Origin: Notoacmeibacter sp. MSK16QG-6
GTDB taxonomy: Bacteria > Pseudomonadota > Alphaproteobacteria > Rhizobiales > Rhizobiaceae
Direction: 5' to 3'
Assembly: GCF_024158145.1 (NCBI RefSeq)
Contig: NZ_JAMYXM010000001.1
Coordinates: 992,001 to 1,056,000, forward strand
Length of the DNA stretch: 64,000 nt
Shown here: positions 6,431 to 15,138 of the stretch, piece by piece
Position numbering within the stretch: the stretch's first letter is position 1
Layout of the letters: each line of letters begins with the position of its first letter
Notes under the pieces: generated by a model
Database searches by the model: none
What the model was told of the DNA's origin: nothing
Seen by the model: only the letters and a program-made list of their open reading frames with translations
Position numbers and translations under genes: made by a program

Positions 6431-8056
6431 TCAGCCTTCCGCTTTCTCGCGGCGCGCCTGAAACTGGATAGGCGCATCCGGTAATTCGATGCGGAAACAG
6501 GTGTAGCCGCCGCGGCTTTCGACCAGTTCCAGCTGGCCGCCATGCGCACGGACCAATTCGTGGGCGATCGCCAGACCTAGACCGGTGCCGCCGGTCCGCG
6601 CCGAGCCGTGAAAGGCGGTGAAAAGGTTCTCGAGCGCCTTTTGCGGCAGGCCGGGACCGGTATCTGAAATGGCGATGAAGGCGACAGCACCCTCGCGGCG
6701 AGCGGAAACCGTCAGCCGACGAACCAGACCGGGGCGATCGGCTTCGTTCGACATCGCCTGAAGCGCGTTGCGGCACAAATTGTTGATGATACGGAACAGT
6801 TGCTCGGCATCCGCATCGACCTCGAAACCGGCACCGACCTCGTTTTGAAATTCCACCGCCTCGGCCTCGATTTCGGCAACCTGGCGCACTTCTTCTACCA
6901 GGGCATGGAGGTTTAGACGGCGGCGGTCGGGCGCACGTTCACGTGTCTTGCCGTATTCCAGAATGTTCGTCGTGTAGGCGATGGCGCGATCCATTGTTTC
7001 CACAAGACGCGGACCGAATTTCTGCACCATGGGATCGGAGGAGCGCTCCAGCCGCTCCGTCAGGATCTGAGCCACCGTGAGAATATTGCGCATATCATGA
7101 TTGATCTTGGAGACGGCCAGACCAAGATCGGCAAGGTGGCGTTGCTGGGCCAAGGCGTCGGTCAGGCGTAACTGCATGGCGTTTAGCTGGTCCTCCGCGA
7201 CGCCGATCTCGTCGTCGCGGCCGCTTGGCTTCATGATCCGGGACCGGTCGTCCGGGTCCTGGCCATAGGTGATCATGGAGCGGGTCATGCGGCGGATCGG
7301 TGTGATGAACAGTCTCACGATCACGAAGAAGACCATGCTCGCGGTGATCGCCGACACAAGCAGGGAAAGCAGCGCAATATTTCGCGAATAGGCGATCAGT
7401 CCGTCACGTAACGGCCCTTCCGGCACAACGATCTCGTAGGTCTTGTCCCGGTCGCCATCGACCGCGCCGTAAACACGCAAAATGCGTTCGCTATCGGAAA
7501 AGAGCGTCCGCAATGTTTCCGGAATGGCGGCGATTGGACGGCGCGCATCGTTCATGTCGATCGACGCGTCCACCGTCAGCAATTCGTCGGGACCAGCAAT
7601 CACCCGGCTGACCGTCTCGTCATGCATTGCAATGAAGCGGACGCCCGTATCGCGCAGAATCCGTTCGCGTGAACTTTCATTTACCGGCCCCTCGGCGGTT
7701 TCGAGCAGAACCCGGCCCGCAGCTGCGGCAGCGCTGAGCTTGTCGCCTAGCCAGTTCGCGCGGAAATTCGCCGCTGACGGCGGGAAGATCAGAATTTCCG
7801 CCAGAAGAACGAAGCATGCGGTAAAAAGGAGCAGTTTGCCTGACAAAGCGCGGCTTAGCGGAACCTGGGCAGCGGCGGAAAGCGACGCCTCCTGCCGGTC
7901 GGCGCTGTCGTCTGGCGCAGGCGGTGACGGGGTTTCGCGCGCAGACCGTTCCGCGTGCCCGCTTCCGAAATGTCGGGCGTCCTCAGCGGAGGCGTCGCCC
8001 CGGTGCGAAAGGCGACCGATGGCCGGATAGATTTTCGTTTCGTGTCGGTCGTCCAT
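6431..8056 (-). CDS. sensor histidine kinase, orphan
   Basis: A 541-residue membrane kinase. A charged cytoplasmic N-terminus of about 70 residues precedes membrane segment 1 (KLLLFTACFVLLAEILIF, about 74-92), a periplasmic sensor region of about 140 residues, and membrane segment 2 (LLVSAITASMVFFVIV). A HAMP-like linker starts at TPIRRMTRSM. The dimerisation helix carries the phospho-accepting His in KINHDMRN. The ATPase domain has the N-box NNLCRNALQAM, DTGPGLP and GGTGLGLAIAHELV. The ATG at 8056 follows GGAG on the minus strand; a GTG three codons earlier is less likely. No response regulator gene is adjacent, so partner and signal are unknown. Confidence 0.9.
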   Translation of the reverse strand: MDDRHETKIYPAIGRLSHRGDASAEDARHFGSGHAERSARETPSPPAPDDSADRQEASLSAAAQVPLSRALSGKLLLFTACFVLLAEILIFPPSAANFRANWLGDKLSAAAAAGRVLLETAEGPVNESSRERILRDTGVRFIAMHDETVSRVIAGPDELLTVDASIDMNDARRPIAAIPETLRTLFSDSERILRVYGAVDGDRDKTYEIVVPEGPLRDGLIAYSRNIALLSLLVSAITASMVFFVIVRLFITPIRRMTRSMITYGQDPDDRSRIMKPSGRDDEIGVAEDQLNAMQLRLTDALAQQRHLADLGLAVSKINHDMRNILTVAQILTERLERSSDPMVQKFGPRLVETMDRAIAYTTNILEYGKTRERAPDRRRLNLHALVEEVRQVAEIEAEAVEFQNEVGAGFEVDADAEQLFRIINNLCRNALQAMSNEADRPGLVRRLTVSARREGAVAFIAISDTGPGLPQKALENLFTAFHGSARTGGTGLGLAIAHELVRAHGGQLELVESRGGYTCFRIELPDAPIQFQARREKAEG

Positions 8057-8084
8057 GGCCCTCACTCCGGACGTTCCGGGGAGT

Positions 8085-9521
8085 TTAGCCGAACCGGCGC
8101 AGAAATGCGATCAATTTGCGAATGCGCGGGTCGCGGGCCATCGCCGAATAATAATCCGTTGCGGCGCGCTTGCCGATTTCGCCGCGCGTCGGATAGGGCG
8201 GCACGTAACCCGTCACGTCGGAAGGTTTCATGCCTTTCTGCACGGCGAGACACCATAGACCGATCATTTCGTCCGCCGCATCGCCGAAAATGTGAACCCC
8301 AACGATCTTACCGCCAGCGATGACCAGTTTGACGTGCCCGTCCGTCTTCCGCTCGGCGCGGGCGCGATCATTCTCGGCCAGGGGGAAACGACGGATATCG
8401 ACTTTGCCGTGTTTTTGCCGCGCATCCTCTTCGGTCAGACCGATCTGCGCCAGCGGCGGATCGCAATAGGTCACTGCAGGCTGAATGTTCGCATTCATTT
8501 TCGCCGGCAGGCGGAAGAGAAGCGGGCGCATGATCAGGCCGGCCTGATAACCGGCAGTGTGGGTGAAGGCCGGTCCGCCAGACACATCGCCGACTGCGTA
8601 GACCCGTTTGTTGGTCGTGCTGCGTAAACCGCTATCGACCTCAATGCCGGTTTTCGGATCATGGGCAATATTTGCCGCATCGAGATTGAGCGTGTCCGTG
8701 TTCAACCTGCGCCCGGTCGCGACCAGTAGATGCGTTCCGCTGGTGGAATGCGCATTTTGGCCCCTGCCCGTGTTCACCGTGATCGCACCCGCCTCGCCCG
8801 AAACGGAAGACACCATCGCGCCTTCATGGATGTCGATTCCCTCGCCTCGGAGAGAGGCAAGCGCCAGTTCCGCCAATTCCCGGTCGGCGCGTCCCATGGC
8901 CGCCTGCGCTTCGAAAACGGTAACTTTACTGCCAAGCCGGTGAAACGCCTGCGCCATCTCTATGCCAATCGGCCCGCCGCCGAGCACCAGCAGATGGTCC
9001 GGCCGCTCGGTCAGATCGAACAGGGTTTCGTTGGTAAGATAAGGCGTATCGGCCAGCCCATCGATAGGCGGCACAGAAGGGCGCGAGCCGGTGGCGATGA
9101 CGTAGCGCCGTGCCCTGATCCGTTTGCCGGCGGCCTCGACCGTCTCGCCATCGACGAAGCGGCCCTCGCCCTCGATTACATTGACGCCCATCGCCGTGTA
9201 ACGCGGCACGCCGTCATGCGGCGCGATGGAAGCGATTACGCCCTTTACGTGCGCCATGACGGCTGTGAAGTCGATGTCGGGTTCGACATTGGCAATGCCG
9301 AAACGGGAAGCGCCGTGGCGCATTTCATGAGCGGTGCGTGCCGCGGCGATCAGCGCCTTACTGGGCACACAGCCGACATTGAGGCAGTCGCCGCCCATTT
9401 TATCGCGCTCGATCAGAACGGTCGGAACGCCGAACGCCGCCGCCGCCGCCGCCACGCTCAGCCCGCCGGAGCCAGCGCCGATCACGCAAATATCGGTTTC
9501 GATGGGGTCCTGTTCAGGCAT
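8085..9521 (-). CDS. FAD-dependent pyridine nucleotide-disulfide oxidoreductase (MerA/Lpd-like)
   Basis: A 478-residue flavoprotein of the dihydrolipoamide dehydrogenase/mercuric reductase family. The FAD-binding start is CVIGAGSGGLSVA and the redox-active disulfide is in GGDCLNVGCVPSK. The NAD(P)H-binding motif is VLGGGPIGIEMAQ, and YAVGDVSGG contacts FAD. The C-terminal dimerisation domain has PYPTRGEIGKR where dihydrolipoamide dehydrogenases carry HAHPT...E, so the classic active-site His is absent and it is probably not an E3 subunit. The ATG at 9521 starts MPEQDPIETD. The adjacent upstream gene encodes a TVP38/TMEM64 membrane protein, with a 28-base gap. Related proteins occur elsewhere as fusions of these two parts, so they probably work together. 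The substrate is unknown. Confidence 0.88.
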   Translation of the reverse strand: MPEQDPIETDICVIGAGSGGLSVAAAAAAFGVPTVLIERDKMGGDCLNVGCVPSKALIAAARTAHEMRHGASRFGIANVEPDIDFTAVMAHVKGVIASIAPHDGVPRYTAMGVNVIEGEGRFVDGETVEAAGKRIRARRYVIATGSRPSVPPIDGLADTPYLTNETLFDLTERPDHLLVLGGGPIGIEMAQAFHRLGSKVTVFEAQAAMGRADRELAELALASLRGEGIDIHEGAMVSSVSGEAGAITVNTGRGQNAHSTSGTHLLVATGRRLNTDTLNLDAANIAHDPKTGIEVDSGLRSTTNKRVYAVGDVSGGPAFTHTAGYQAGLIMRPLLFRLPAKMNANIQPAVTYCDPPLAQIGLTEEDARQKHGKVDIRRFPLAENDRARAERKTDGHVKLVIAGGKIVGVHIFGDAADEMIGLWCLAVQKGMKPSDVTGYVPPYPTRGEIGKRAATDYYSAMARDPRIRKLIAFLRRFG

Positions 9522-9549
9522 GAAAGATCTCTCGAGTGGATGAAGGGCT

Positions 9550-10347
9550 TCAGTCGCCTGGATGGCTTTTAAGACGGCGGTGGCGGGCGACCAAAGTGCC
9601 GAGCAGCGCCACAGCCGATAGGGCTCCAAAAGCGATGAGAAGCTCGGTCGTGATCAGATCGCCGACGCCGATTTCCCGGCCGGCCTCCGCAGCGCTCGTC
9701 AATGTAGCGTCCAGCCCCGCTCCAAGCCAGGCATAAGCAAAACAGCCCGGTAGAATGCCGATAGCCGTCGCCAGAACATAAGTGCGGAGCGAAACGTTGA
9801 AGAAGGCTGGCGCGATATTGATGACGAAGAAAGGAAAAATTGGCGCGAGGCGTAGCGCCAGGAGATAGCCGAAGGCGTCGTTTTCGAAGCCCTTGGCGAA
9901 TTTGTCCGCCGTGCCGCCGAGTTTTTGGCGAAGTGTTCCCGCCATGGCGCCTCGTGCCGCGAGAAACAGAATCGTCGCTCCGAGCGTCGCACCAATCGCG
10001 ATAACGATACCGCCAAGGAGCCAGCCGAATAGAAAGCCGCCGAAAATGGAGAGGACCGAGGCGGCTGGAAACGAGATCGCCACCGCGAGGGCATAGATCA
10101 ATCCATAGCCGAGCGGAGCCAGAACCGGCCATTGCTCTACGAAACCGTTCAATGTCGCGCGATAATCGGCCAAGGCTGAAAGCGAAATGTAGCGATGCAG
10201 GCCAAGAAAGTAGGCCAGCGCCAGCGCGGCAGCGATCAGGGCGATTGGAATGAACCGGGTCAGCCCCTTCCTGGAGGCTGCGCCGGCTTCGCCATCGCCA
10301 TCGGCGCCGTTGCGGACAGGCCCACCCCGTGTTTCCACCTCGATCAT
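9550..10347 (-). CDS. TVP38/TMEM64 family membrane protein
   Basis: A 265-residue inner-membrane protein of the SNARE-associated/VTT (DedA-like) superfamily. After a hydrophilic N-terminus of about 30 residues comes a membrane segment (FIPIALIAAALALAYFLG). The VTT domain includes FPAASVLSIFGGFLFGWLLGG, GATLGATILFLAARG and the RLAPIFPFFVINI re-entrant-like segment. A final membrane helix (LLIAFGALSAVALLGTLVA) precedes a basic tail. VTT proteins are linked to lipid movement between leaflets and to membrane homeostasis; the exact role here is not known. It precedes the flavoprotein gene on the same strand and is probably co-transcribed with it. Confidence 0.88.
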   Translation of the reverse strand: MIEVETRGGPVRNGADGDGEAGAASRKGLTRFIPIALIAAALALAYFLGLHRYISLSALADYRATLNGFVEQWPVLAPLGYGLIYALAVAISFPAASVLSIFGGFLFGWLLGGIVIAIGATLGATILFLAARGAMAGTLRQKLGGTADKFAKGFENDAFGYLLALRLAPIFPFFVINIAPAFFNVSLRTYVLATAIGILPGCFAYAWLGAGLDATLTSAAEAGREIGVGDLITTELLIAFGALSAVALLGTLVARHRRLKSHPGD

Positions 10348-10476
10348 CCGCTTTCCTTTCAGCCGCTTTCGTTCGTAACGCCCCCTTGTATTCTAGGGTC
10401 GCAGGCTGTTCGTTACAGGCAGCCGCCATCACGACGCCTCACGGCTTCGTGAGCCGAGCGGGCGGAGCAGACCGCA

Positions 10477-10505
10477 TTGACAGGATGGGACGGCTTGCCT
10501 ATAGC
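10477..10505 (+). promoter_or_regulatory. strong sigma-70 promoter for rpmH-rnpA-yidC
   Basis: A perfect -35 TTGACA (10477-10482), a 17-base spacer, and a -10 TATAGC (10500-10505). Transcription would start near 10512, about 108 bases before rpmH. Strong promoters are expected for a ribosomal protein gene. A small hairpin, CTCACG-GCTT-CGTGAG, lies just upstream at 10438-10453. Confidence 0.75.
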
Positions 10506-10619
10506 AGCGCCACGTTCGGGGCCGCTGTTCCGGGTGCTTTTGCGTGCGCCCTTCCGCTCCCTGTTTCATAACCGGTAAAACATACCCAAGAAGGGCCGCA
10601 CACCGCGGCAGTCAAACAA

Positions 10620-10754
10620 ATGAAGCGTACTTATCAACCTTCCAAACTGGTTCGGAAGCGCCGTCACGGCTTCCGTTCCCGTATGGCGACCAAAGCCGGT
10701 CGCGCCGTCATTGCCCGCCGCCGTTCGCGCGGCCGCAAGCGTCTGTCGGCGTAA
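10620..10754 (+). CDS. rpmH: 50S ribosomal protein L34
   Basis: A 44-residue, very basic protein beginning [18 protein letters not shown] and ending [10 protein letters not shown], the universal L34 pattern, including the internal [11 protein letters not shown]. It is a structural component of the large ribosomal subunit. It is followed 24 bases later by rnpA and then yidC, the standard bacterial order. Despite its short length, the identification is essentially certain. Confidence 0.98.
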   Translation: MKRTYQPSKLVRKRRHGFRSRMATKAGRAVIARRRSRGRKRLSA

Positions 10755-10778
10755 ACCGACCGAACGAGGCGGGTGATC

Positions 10779-11144
10779 ATGAAGGGCCGTACCGGCCAAA
10801 TCCCGCCCGAAACGATGAAGCGGCGGCGGGAGTTTCTCGCCGCACGCAGGGGAATGAAAGGCCGCGGGCCTTACTTCCTTCTTGAATTGCTGGATCGGAA
10901 GGACGACCTTCCGCCGCGTGCCGGTTTTACCGTGACACGCCGGTCCGGCAATGCAGTGATCCGCAATCGCATTCGTCGCCGCCTGAAGGAAGCGCTTCGC
11001 GTCCATGCGGCGGATGCCATGGCCCCCGGCCATGATTATGTATTCGTCGGCCGGCCCGACAGCCTGGCCGTCGATTTCGAGACCCTGGCGCGCGAAATGA
11101 AGCGACGCATCAGTCGAACGGGACGACATGGAAAATCAACGTAA
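10779..11144 (+). CDS. rnpA: ribonuclease P protein component
   Basis: A basic protein of about 121 residues that assists the RNase P RNA in maturing tRNA 5' ends. Seen: FLAARRG near the N-terminus, RAGFTVTRRSGNAVIRNRIRRRLKEALR (the family RNR signature), and GHDYVFVGRP. ATG at 10779 was chosen over the GTG two codons earlier; ATG at 10815 (MKRRREFL) is also possible. Its 3' end overlaps the start of yidC by 17 bases. The yidD gene that often lies between rnpA and yidC is absent here. Confidence 0.96.
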   Translation: MKGRTGQIPPETMKRRREFLAARRGMKGRGPYFLLELLDRKDDLPPRAGFTVTRRSGNAVIRNRIRRRLKEALRVHAADAMAPGHDYVFVGRPDSLAVDFETLAREMKRRISRTGRHGKST

Positions 11145-12945
11145 CTTCCTGATCACCATTGTCCTGTCCGTCGTGATCCTGGCAGGCTGGCAATATTTCT
11201 ATATGGGCCCGAAGATCGAGGCCGAGCGCGCCCGTGTGGAAGCGCAGCAGGAAAGCGCGTCCGGAACGCCCGCAGCACAAAATGGCGCACAGGGCAATTT
11301 GCCTGCCGCCTCCGGTACAGCAGCCGCGCCCGGAAGCGGCCAAGCGCCCGGCGTAACCCAACAGACCCGCGAACAAGCTGTCTCCGGCGGAGGGCGAGTG
11401 CCAATCGAAACGCCGGCCCTCGCCGGATCGATCAATCTGACAGGCGCGCGGCTCGACGATCTGCGGCTGAAGAATTACCGCGTCAGCGTCGAAAAGGATT
11501 CTCCGGCCGTCGAGCTGCTCAACCCCGCATCGCTTGAAAAGGGCTGGTTTGCCGAACTTGGCTTCATCGGCGGCAACAATGTCGGCGCACTTCCCTCCGG
11601 CACGACAGAATGGGAATTGGCCGAAGGCACAACTCTAACCGCATCCACGCCGGTCGTTCTGACCCACACTAACGATGCCGGTCTGACTTTTCGCCGGACC
11701 ATCGCGGTGGACGATGCCTATATGTTCACCGTCACAGACGAGATCAGCAACGAGTCCGGAGAGGCGGTCGCGCTGCAGCCCTATGGGCGGACAACGCGTT
11801 TCAATAAACCGCAGGGCCAGTCGGTCTACGTGCTTCACGAAGGCCTGATAGGCGTGACAGGTGAAGACGGGCTGCGTGAGGTCGATTATGGCGACCTCGA
11901 GGATGACGGCAACGTCACGCCCGGCCGCTCATCCGATGGATGGCTCGGCATCACCGACAAATATTGGGCCGTCGCCCTCATTCCAGACACGAAAGCCGGT
12001 TCTTTCCAGCCGCGTTATGCCTACTTCTCAAATGGCCGGCCATCCTACCAGGCCGATTATCTTTCGGACGCCGTTTCGGTGCCTGCCGGCGGCAAGACGC
12101 AGGTTCAGAACCGTATCTTCGCCGGCGCCAAAGTGTCCCAGCAGATCGATAGCTATGAGGACGACCTGAACATCCGTCAATTCGACCTGCTTATCGATTG
12201 GGGTTGGTTCTACTTCATCACGCGGCCTATGTTCTGGCTGATCGACAGCCTGTTCAACCTGTTCGGAAATTTCGGCCTCGCCATTCTCGGCGCGACCGTC
12301 GTCGTCAAGCTGATTTTCTTCCCGCTCGCAAATATGAGTTACGCCTCCATGGCGCGGATGAAGAAGCTACAACCGAAGATGACCGAGCTCCGCGAGAAAT
12401 ACCAAGACGACAAAATGAAGCAGCAGCAGGCCATGATGGAGCTGTATAAGCAGGAGAAGGTCAATCCTGCTGCCGGCTGCCTGCCGATGCTTCTTCAGAT
12501 CCCGGTCTTCTTCTCGCTCTACAAGGTGCTCTACGTCACCATCGAAATGCGGCACGCGCCCTTCTTCGGCTGGATTCAGGATCTGTCGGCGCCGGACCCG
12601 ACGTCGCTGTTCAACCTGTTCGGTGTTCTGCCCTACGACGTCCCGACCTTCCTCATGATCGGTATCTGGCCGCTTATCATGGGTGTGACGATGTTCCTGC
12701 AAATGCAGATGAATCCCACCCCGCCCGATCCGACACAGGCGATGATCTTCAAGTGGATGCCCATCGTCTTTACCTTCATGATGGCCGGCTTCCCCGCCGG
12801 ACTGGTGATCTACTGGGCCTGGAACAACACGCTGTCGATCCTTCAGCAGGGCGCAATCATGAAGCGCCAGGGCGCCAAGATCGAATTGTGGGACAATCTG
12901 AAGGGCCTGTTCAGTCGCAAAAAGACCGAACATCCGGCCGAATAG
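11128..12945 (+). CDS. yidC: membrane protein insertase YidC
   Basis: A 605-residue inner-membrane insertase of the YidC/Oxa1/Alb3 family. The N-terminal segment (FLITIVLSVVILAGWQYFYMGP) is the first membrane helix. A large periplasmic beta domain follows, with an Ala/Gly/Gln-rich linker near residues 35-85. The C-terminal conserved core begins at FYFITRPMFWLID and includes YASMARMKKLQPKM, PAAGCLPMLLQIPVFFSLYKVL and PAGLVIYWAWNN. It inserts Sec-dependent and Sec-independent proteins. It overlaps rnpA, so the three genes rpmH-rnpA-yidC form one transcription unit. Confidence 0.97.
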   Translation: MENQRNFLITIVLSVVILAGWQYFYMGPKIEAERARVEAQQESASGTPAAQNGAQGNLPAASGTAAAPGSGQAPGVTQQTREQAVSGGGRVPIETPALAGSINLTGARLDDLRLKNYRVSVEKDSPAVELLNPASLEKGWFAELGFIGGNNVGALPSGTTEWELAEGTTLTASTPVVLTHTNDAGLTFRRTIAVDDAYMFTVTDEISNESGEAVALQPYGRTTRFNKPQGQSVYVLHEGLIGVTGEDGLREVDYGDLEDDGNVTPGRSSDGWLGITDKYWAVALIPDTKAGSFQPRYAYFSNGRPSYQADYLSDAVSVPAGGKTQVQNRIFAGAKVSQQIDSYEDDLNIRQFDLLIDWGWFYFITRPMFWLIDSLFNLFGNFGLAILGATVVVKLIFFPLANMSYASMARMKKLQPKMTELREKYQDDKMKQQQAMMELYKQEKVNPAAGCLPMLLQIPVFFSLYKVLYVTIEMRHAPFFGWIQDLSAPDPTSLFNLFGVLPYDVPTFLMIGIWPLIMGVTMFLQMQMNPTPPDPTQAMIFKWMPIVFTFMMAGFPAGLVIYWAWNNTLSILQQGAIMKRQGAKIELWDNLKGLFSRKKTEHPAE

Positions 12946-13071
12946 GTTTAGTGAATTCAGGGAGCGACCGTCATGGACAAGTAAACCGAGCGATTCGCCG
13001 ATCCGCACCGATTTGCGGAGACGGGATCGCGCCGATTGTGCCCATCCCATTGGCAGAAGCGAGGTTTACCC

Positions 13072-13722
13072 ATGCACGGCCCCTCACCTGAAATGCTCTA
13101 TCCGCTTGCCGGATACCCGCGAGCGGTTTTTCTGAAAAACTTTATCACGCGGCCAAATATCGAGGTCGGCGACTATTCCTATTATGATGATCCGGAGGGA
13201 GCGGAGCGGTTTGAAGACCGAAACGTTCTGCACCATTTCGATTTCTACGGCGACCGGCTGATCATCGGACGGTTCGTCGCCATAGCTTCCGGCACCCGTT
13301 TCATCATGAATGGCGCGAACCACGCGATGTCCGGCCTCTCGACCTATCCGTTCAACATCTTTGGCAATGGCTGGGAAAAAGGCTTCGACCCGAAAAGCTG
13401 GACCGATCACAGCCGGGGCGACACCGTCATCGGCAACGATGTCTGGATCGGAATGAATAGTACGATCATGCCCGGCGTGACGATTGGCGACGGCGCGATT
13501 GTCGCCGCCAATAGCACCGTCGTATCCGACATCCCGCCCTATGCGATATTCGGTGGCAATCCGGCGAAAGTCATTCGGATGCGGTTCGACGATGCCACAA
13601 TCGAGCGGCTTTGCGAAATCGCATGGTGGCACTGGCCCGCCGAACGCATTACACGAGCACTGGATGCCATAAGAAGCGACGACATCGACGCTCTTGAAGC
13701 CTTTGCGGAGAAAAAATCATGA
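13072..13722 (+). CDS. CatB-family acetyltransferase (hexapeptide-repeat, xenobiotic type)
   Basis: A 216-residue left-handed beta-helix acetyltransferase. It shows the pattern of the CatB/Vat xenobiotic acetyltransferases: [41 protein letters not shown] (with the catalytic His in NGANHAM), [37 protein letters not shown] and [16 protein letters not shown]. Enzymes of this group acetylate chloramphenicol or streptogramins, but many chromosomal members have unknown substrates. Resistance is therefore not claimed. ATG 13072 was chosen over an earlier frame start. Its stop overlaps engB as ATGA, so it is coupled to an essential gene. It sits between yidC and engB, which are close neighbours in related genomes. 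Confidence 0.87.
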   Translation: MHGPSPEMLYPLAGYPRAVFLKNFITRPNIEVGDYSYYDDPEGAERFEDRNVLHHFDFYGDRLIIGRFVAIASGTRFIMNGANHAMSGLSTYPFNIFGNGWEKGFDPKSWTDHSRGDTVIGNDVWIGMNSTIMPGVTIGDGAIVAANSTVVSDIPPYAIFGGNPAKVIRMRFDDATIERLCEIAWWHWPAERITRALDAIRSDDIDALEAFAEKKS

Positions 13723-14411
13723 GCGATCGCGGAGAAAAGGGATCGAGAGACAATGATATCGATCCGGCGATTGTCGCCGAAGCGCGCGCGCTCTTTCTCC
13801 GACAGTGGCAATTCATACGAGGCGTGCCCTCCATGGAGTTCCTGCCGCCTGAGGGACCGGCCGAGATCGCGTTCGCCGGTCGTTCGAATGTCGGCAAATC
13901 GTCGCTCATCAACGCGCTTCTGGCACAGAAGGGGCTGGCGCGCACCTCCAACACGCCAGGACGGACGCAGGAGCTGAACTATTTCGTGCCTGCCGGCCAT
14001 AGCGGTGAAATGACCGATCTCCCGGAAATGGCGGTCGTCGACATGCCGGGTTATGGCTTCGCCCAGGCTCCGAAGGAGGTGGTCGATCGCTGGACCGAAC
14101 TGGTCTTCGATTATCTGCGCGGCCGCGTGACCTTGAAGCGTGTCTATGTGCTTATCGATTCACGCCATGGATTGAAGGCGAACGACAAAGAGGTCCTCGA
14201 TCTGCTCGACAAGGCCGCCGTCTCCTATCAGATCGTTCTGACGAAGGCCGACAAGATAAAGCCGCCGGCAGCGGAAAAGCTGCGGCGGCAGACACTTGAA
14301 GCGATCTCGAAGCGCGCCGCCGCCTACCCGGAGGTGTTGCTCACCTCATCGGAGAAGAGGCACGGGCTCGATGATATGCGGGTCGCGATCCTTAACGCGG
14401 TCCGCCGCTGA
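13719..14411 (+). CDS. engB: ribosome biogenesis GTP-binding protein EngB (YsxC/YihA)
   Basis: A 230-residue GTPase of the TrmE-Era-EngA-YihA class needed for large-subunit assembly. The N-terminal segment has [16 protein letters not shown]1 is GRSNVGKSS, the switch region has [13 protein letters not shown]3 is DMPGYGFA, G4 is LTKADK, and the C-terminal S-S segment LTSSEKRHG corresponds to G5. The ATG overlaps the acetyltransferase stop. The convergent msrB gene ends only seven bases away. Confidence 0.97.
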   Translation: MSDRGEKGSRDNDIDPAIVAEARALFLRQWQFIRGVPSMEFLPPEGPAEIAFAGRSNVGKSSLINALLAQKGLARTSNTPGRTQELNYFVPAGHSGEMTDLPEMAVVDMPGYGFAQAPKEVVDRWTELVFDYLRGRVTLKRVYVLIDSRHGLKANDKEVLDLLDKAAVSYQIVLTKADKIKPPAAEKLRRQTLEAISKRAAAYPEVLLTSSEKRHGLDDMRVAILNAVRR

Positions 14412-14418
14412 GTTTGAC

Positions 14419-14916
14419 TCAGCCTGTGATTGCGTCGCCGCCATTGGCAGGGCGGAAGATCATGGCAACACCGTTGATGCAGTGACGCTTGCCAGTTGGC
14501 TTCGGACCATCGTCGAAAACATGACCGAAATGTCCGCCACAGCGCGAGCAGTGTTCTTCGGTCCGTCTCATGAAGAGGGTGTTGTCTTCCTTGAAGGCGA
14601 CATTGCCTTCGATTTCACGGAAGAAGCTGGGCCAGCCGGTCCCACTATCGAACTTGGTCTCAGATTCGAAAACGGCCTGATCGCAGCCGGCACAGTGATA
14701 CGTGCCTTTCTCCTTCACCTTCAATAGAGGGCTGGTGAAAGCGCGCTCCGTGTCTTCCTCCCGAAGAACAGCATATTGCATCTCGCTGAGCTGTTCACGC
14801 CACTGCGCTTCGGTTTTGGTCACGGGGAAATCGCCCTTTTCGGCTTTGGCGCCAAGGCCGAAGAAGGCTCCGGTCACAAGTGCGGTGCCGCCGGCAAGCA
14901 GAAAACGTCTATTCAT
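14419..14916 (-). CDS. msrB: peptide-methionine (R)-S-oxide reductase, exported form
   Basis: A 165-residue MsrB that repairs methionine R-sulfoxide in proteins. The N-terminus MNRRFLLAGGTALVTGAFFGLGAKA is a signal sequence with twin arginines, so export by Tat to the periplasm is likely. The zinc site is CAGC and CSRC. The substrate motif is SGTGWPSF, and the catalytic Cys is in KRHCINGVAM. The promoter-like motif at 14977-15004 matches that of the fasciclin gene, so both may answer to the ECF sigma factor encoded upstream. The protein ends seven bases from convergent engB. Confidence 0.94.
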   Translation of the reverse strand: MNRRFLLAGGTALVTGAFFGLGAKAEKGDFPVTKTEAQWREQLSEMQYAVLREEDTERAFTSPLLKVKEKGTYHCAGCDQAVFESETKFDSGTGWPSFFREIEGNVAFKEDNTLFMRRTEEHCSRCGGHFGHVFDDGPKPTGKRHCINGVAMIFRPANGGDAITG

Positions 14917-14976
14917 CTCGATCTCCTTGTCATCCGATCATCTTCCCAATCGGGGTATCGGATCTCCTGTCAGACA

Positions 14977-15004
14977 ATACGGATCGCGGGCCTGTTTTGT
15001 TTCA
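14977..15004 (-). promoter_or_regulatory. candidate ECF-sigma promoter upstream of msrB
   Basis: On the minus strand, TGAAAC (15004-14999), 16 bases, then CCGTAT (14982-14977). The hexamer pair and spacing match the motif upstream of the fasciclin gene (TGAAAC-N16-CCGTCC). Predicted start near 14970, about 55 bases before the msrB ATG. Confidence 0.45.
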
Positions 15005-15075
15005 GAATAAGGCTATCGACAAAAGGAAGCGGCCTGCCGCGTCGCCGAATTGGCGCCTGTCGGCAGACCGCCCTT

Positions 15076-15093
15076 GGCCATCGAACGATGGCC
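15076..15093 (-). other. hairpin between fasciclin gene and msrB
   Basis: A perfect 7-bp stem with a 4-base loop, GGCCATC-GAAC-GATGGCC on the plus strand. It lies after the fasciclin stop codon in the 222-base gap before msrB. No U-run follows on either strand, so it may act as a 3' stabiliser or weak terminator. Confidence 0.4.
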
Positions 15094-15138
15094 CATCACG
15101 GCCGCATGCCCCTACGACCGTGATTTTTTAGGTCGTGC

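Noticed and set aside
10348-10619. Chromosome origin next to rpmH
   Set aside because: rpmH-rnpA often marks the origin in other phyla, but I saw no dnaA gene, no cluster of DnaA boxes and no AT-rich unwinding region here.
13072-13722. Calling the CatB-like gene a chloramphenicol resistance gene
   Set aside because: The family includes many chromosomal enzymes with other substrates, and nothing nearby points to resistance or mobility.
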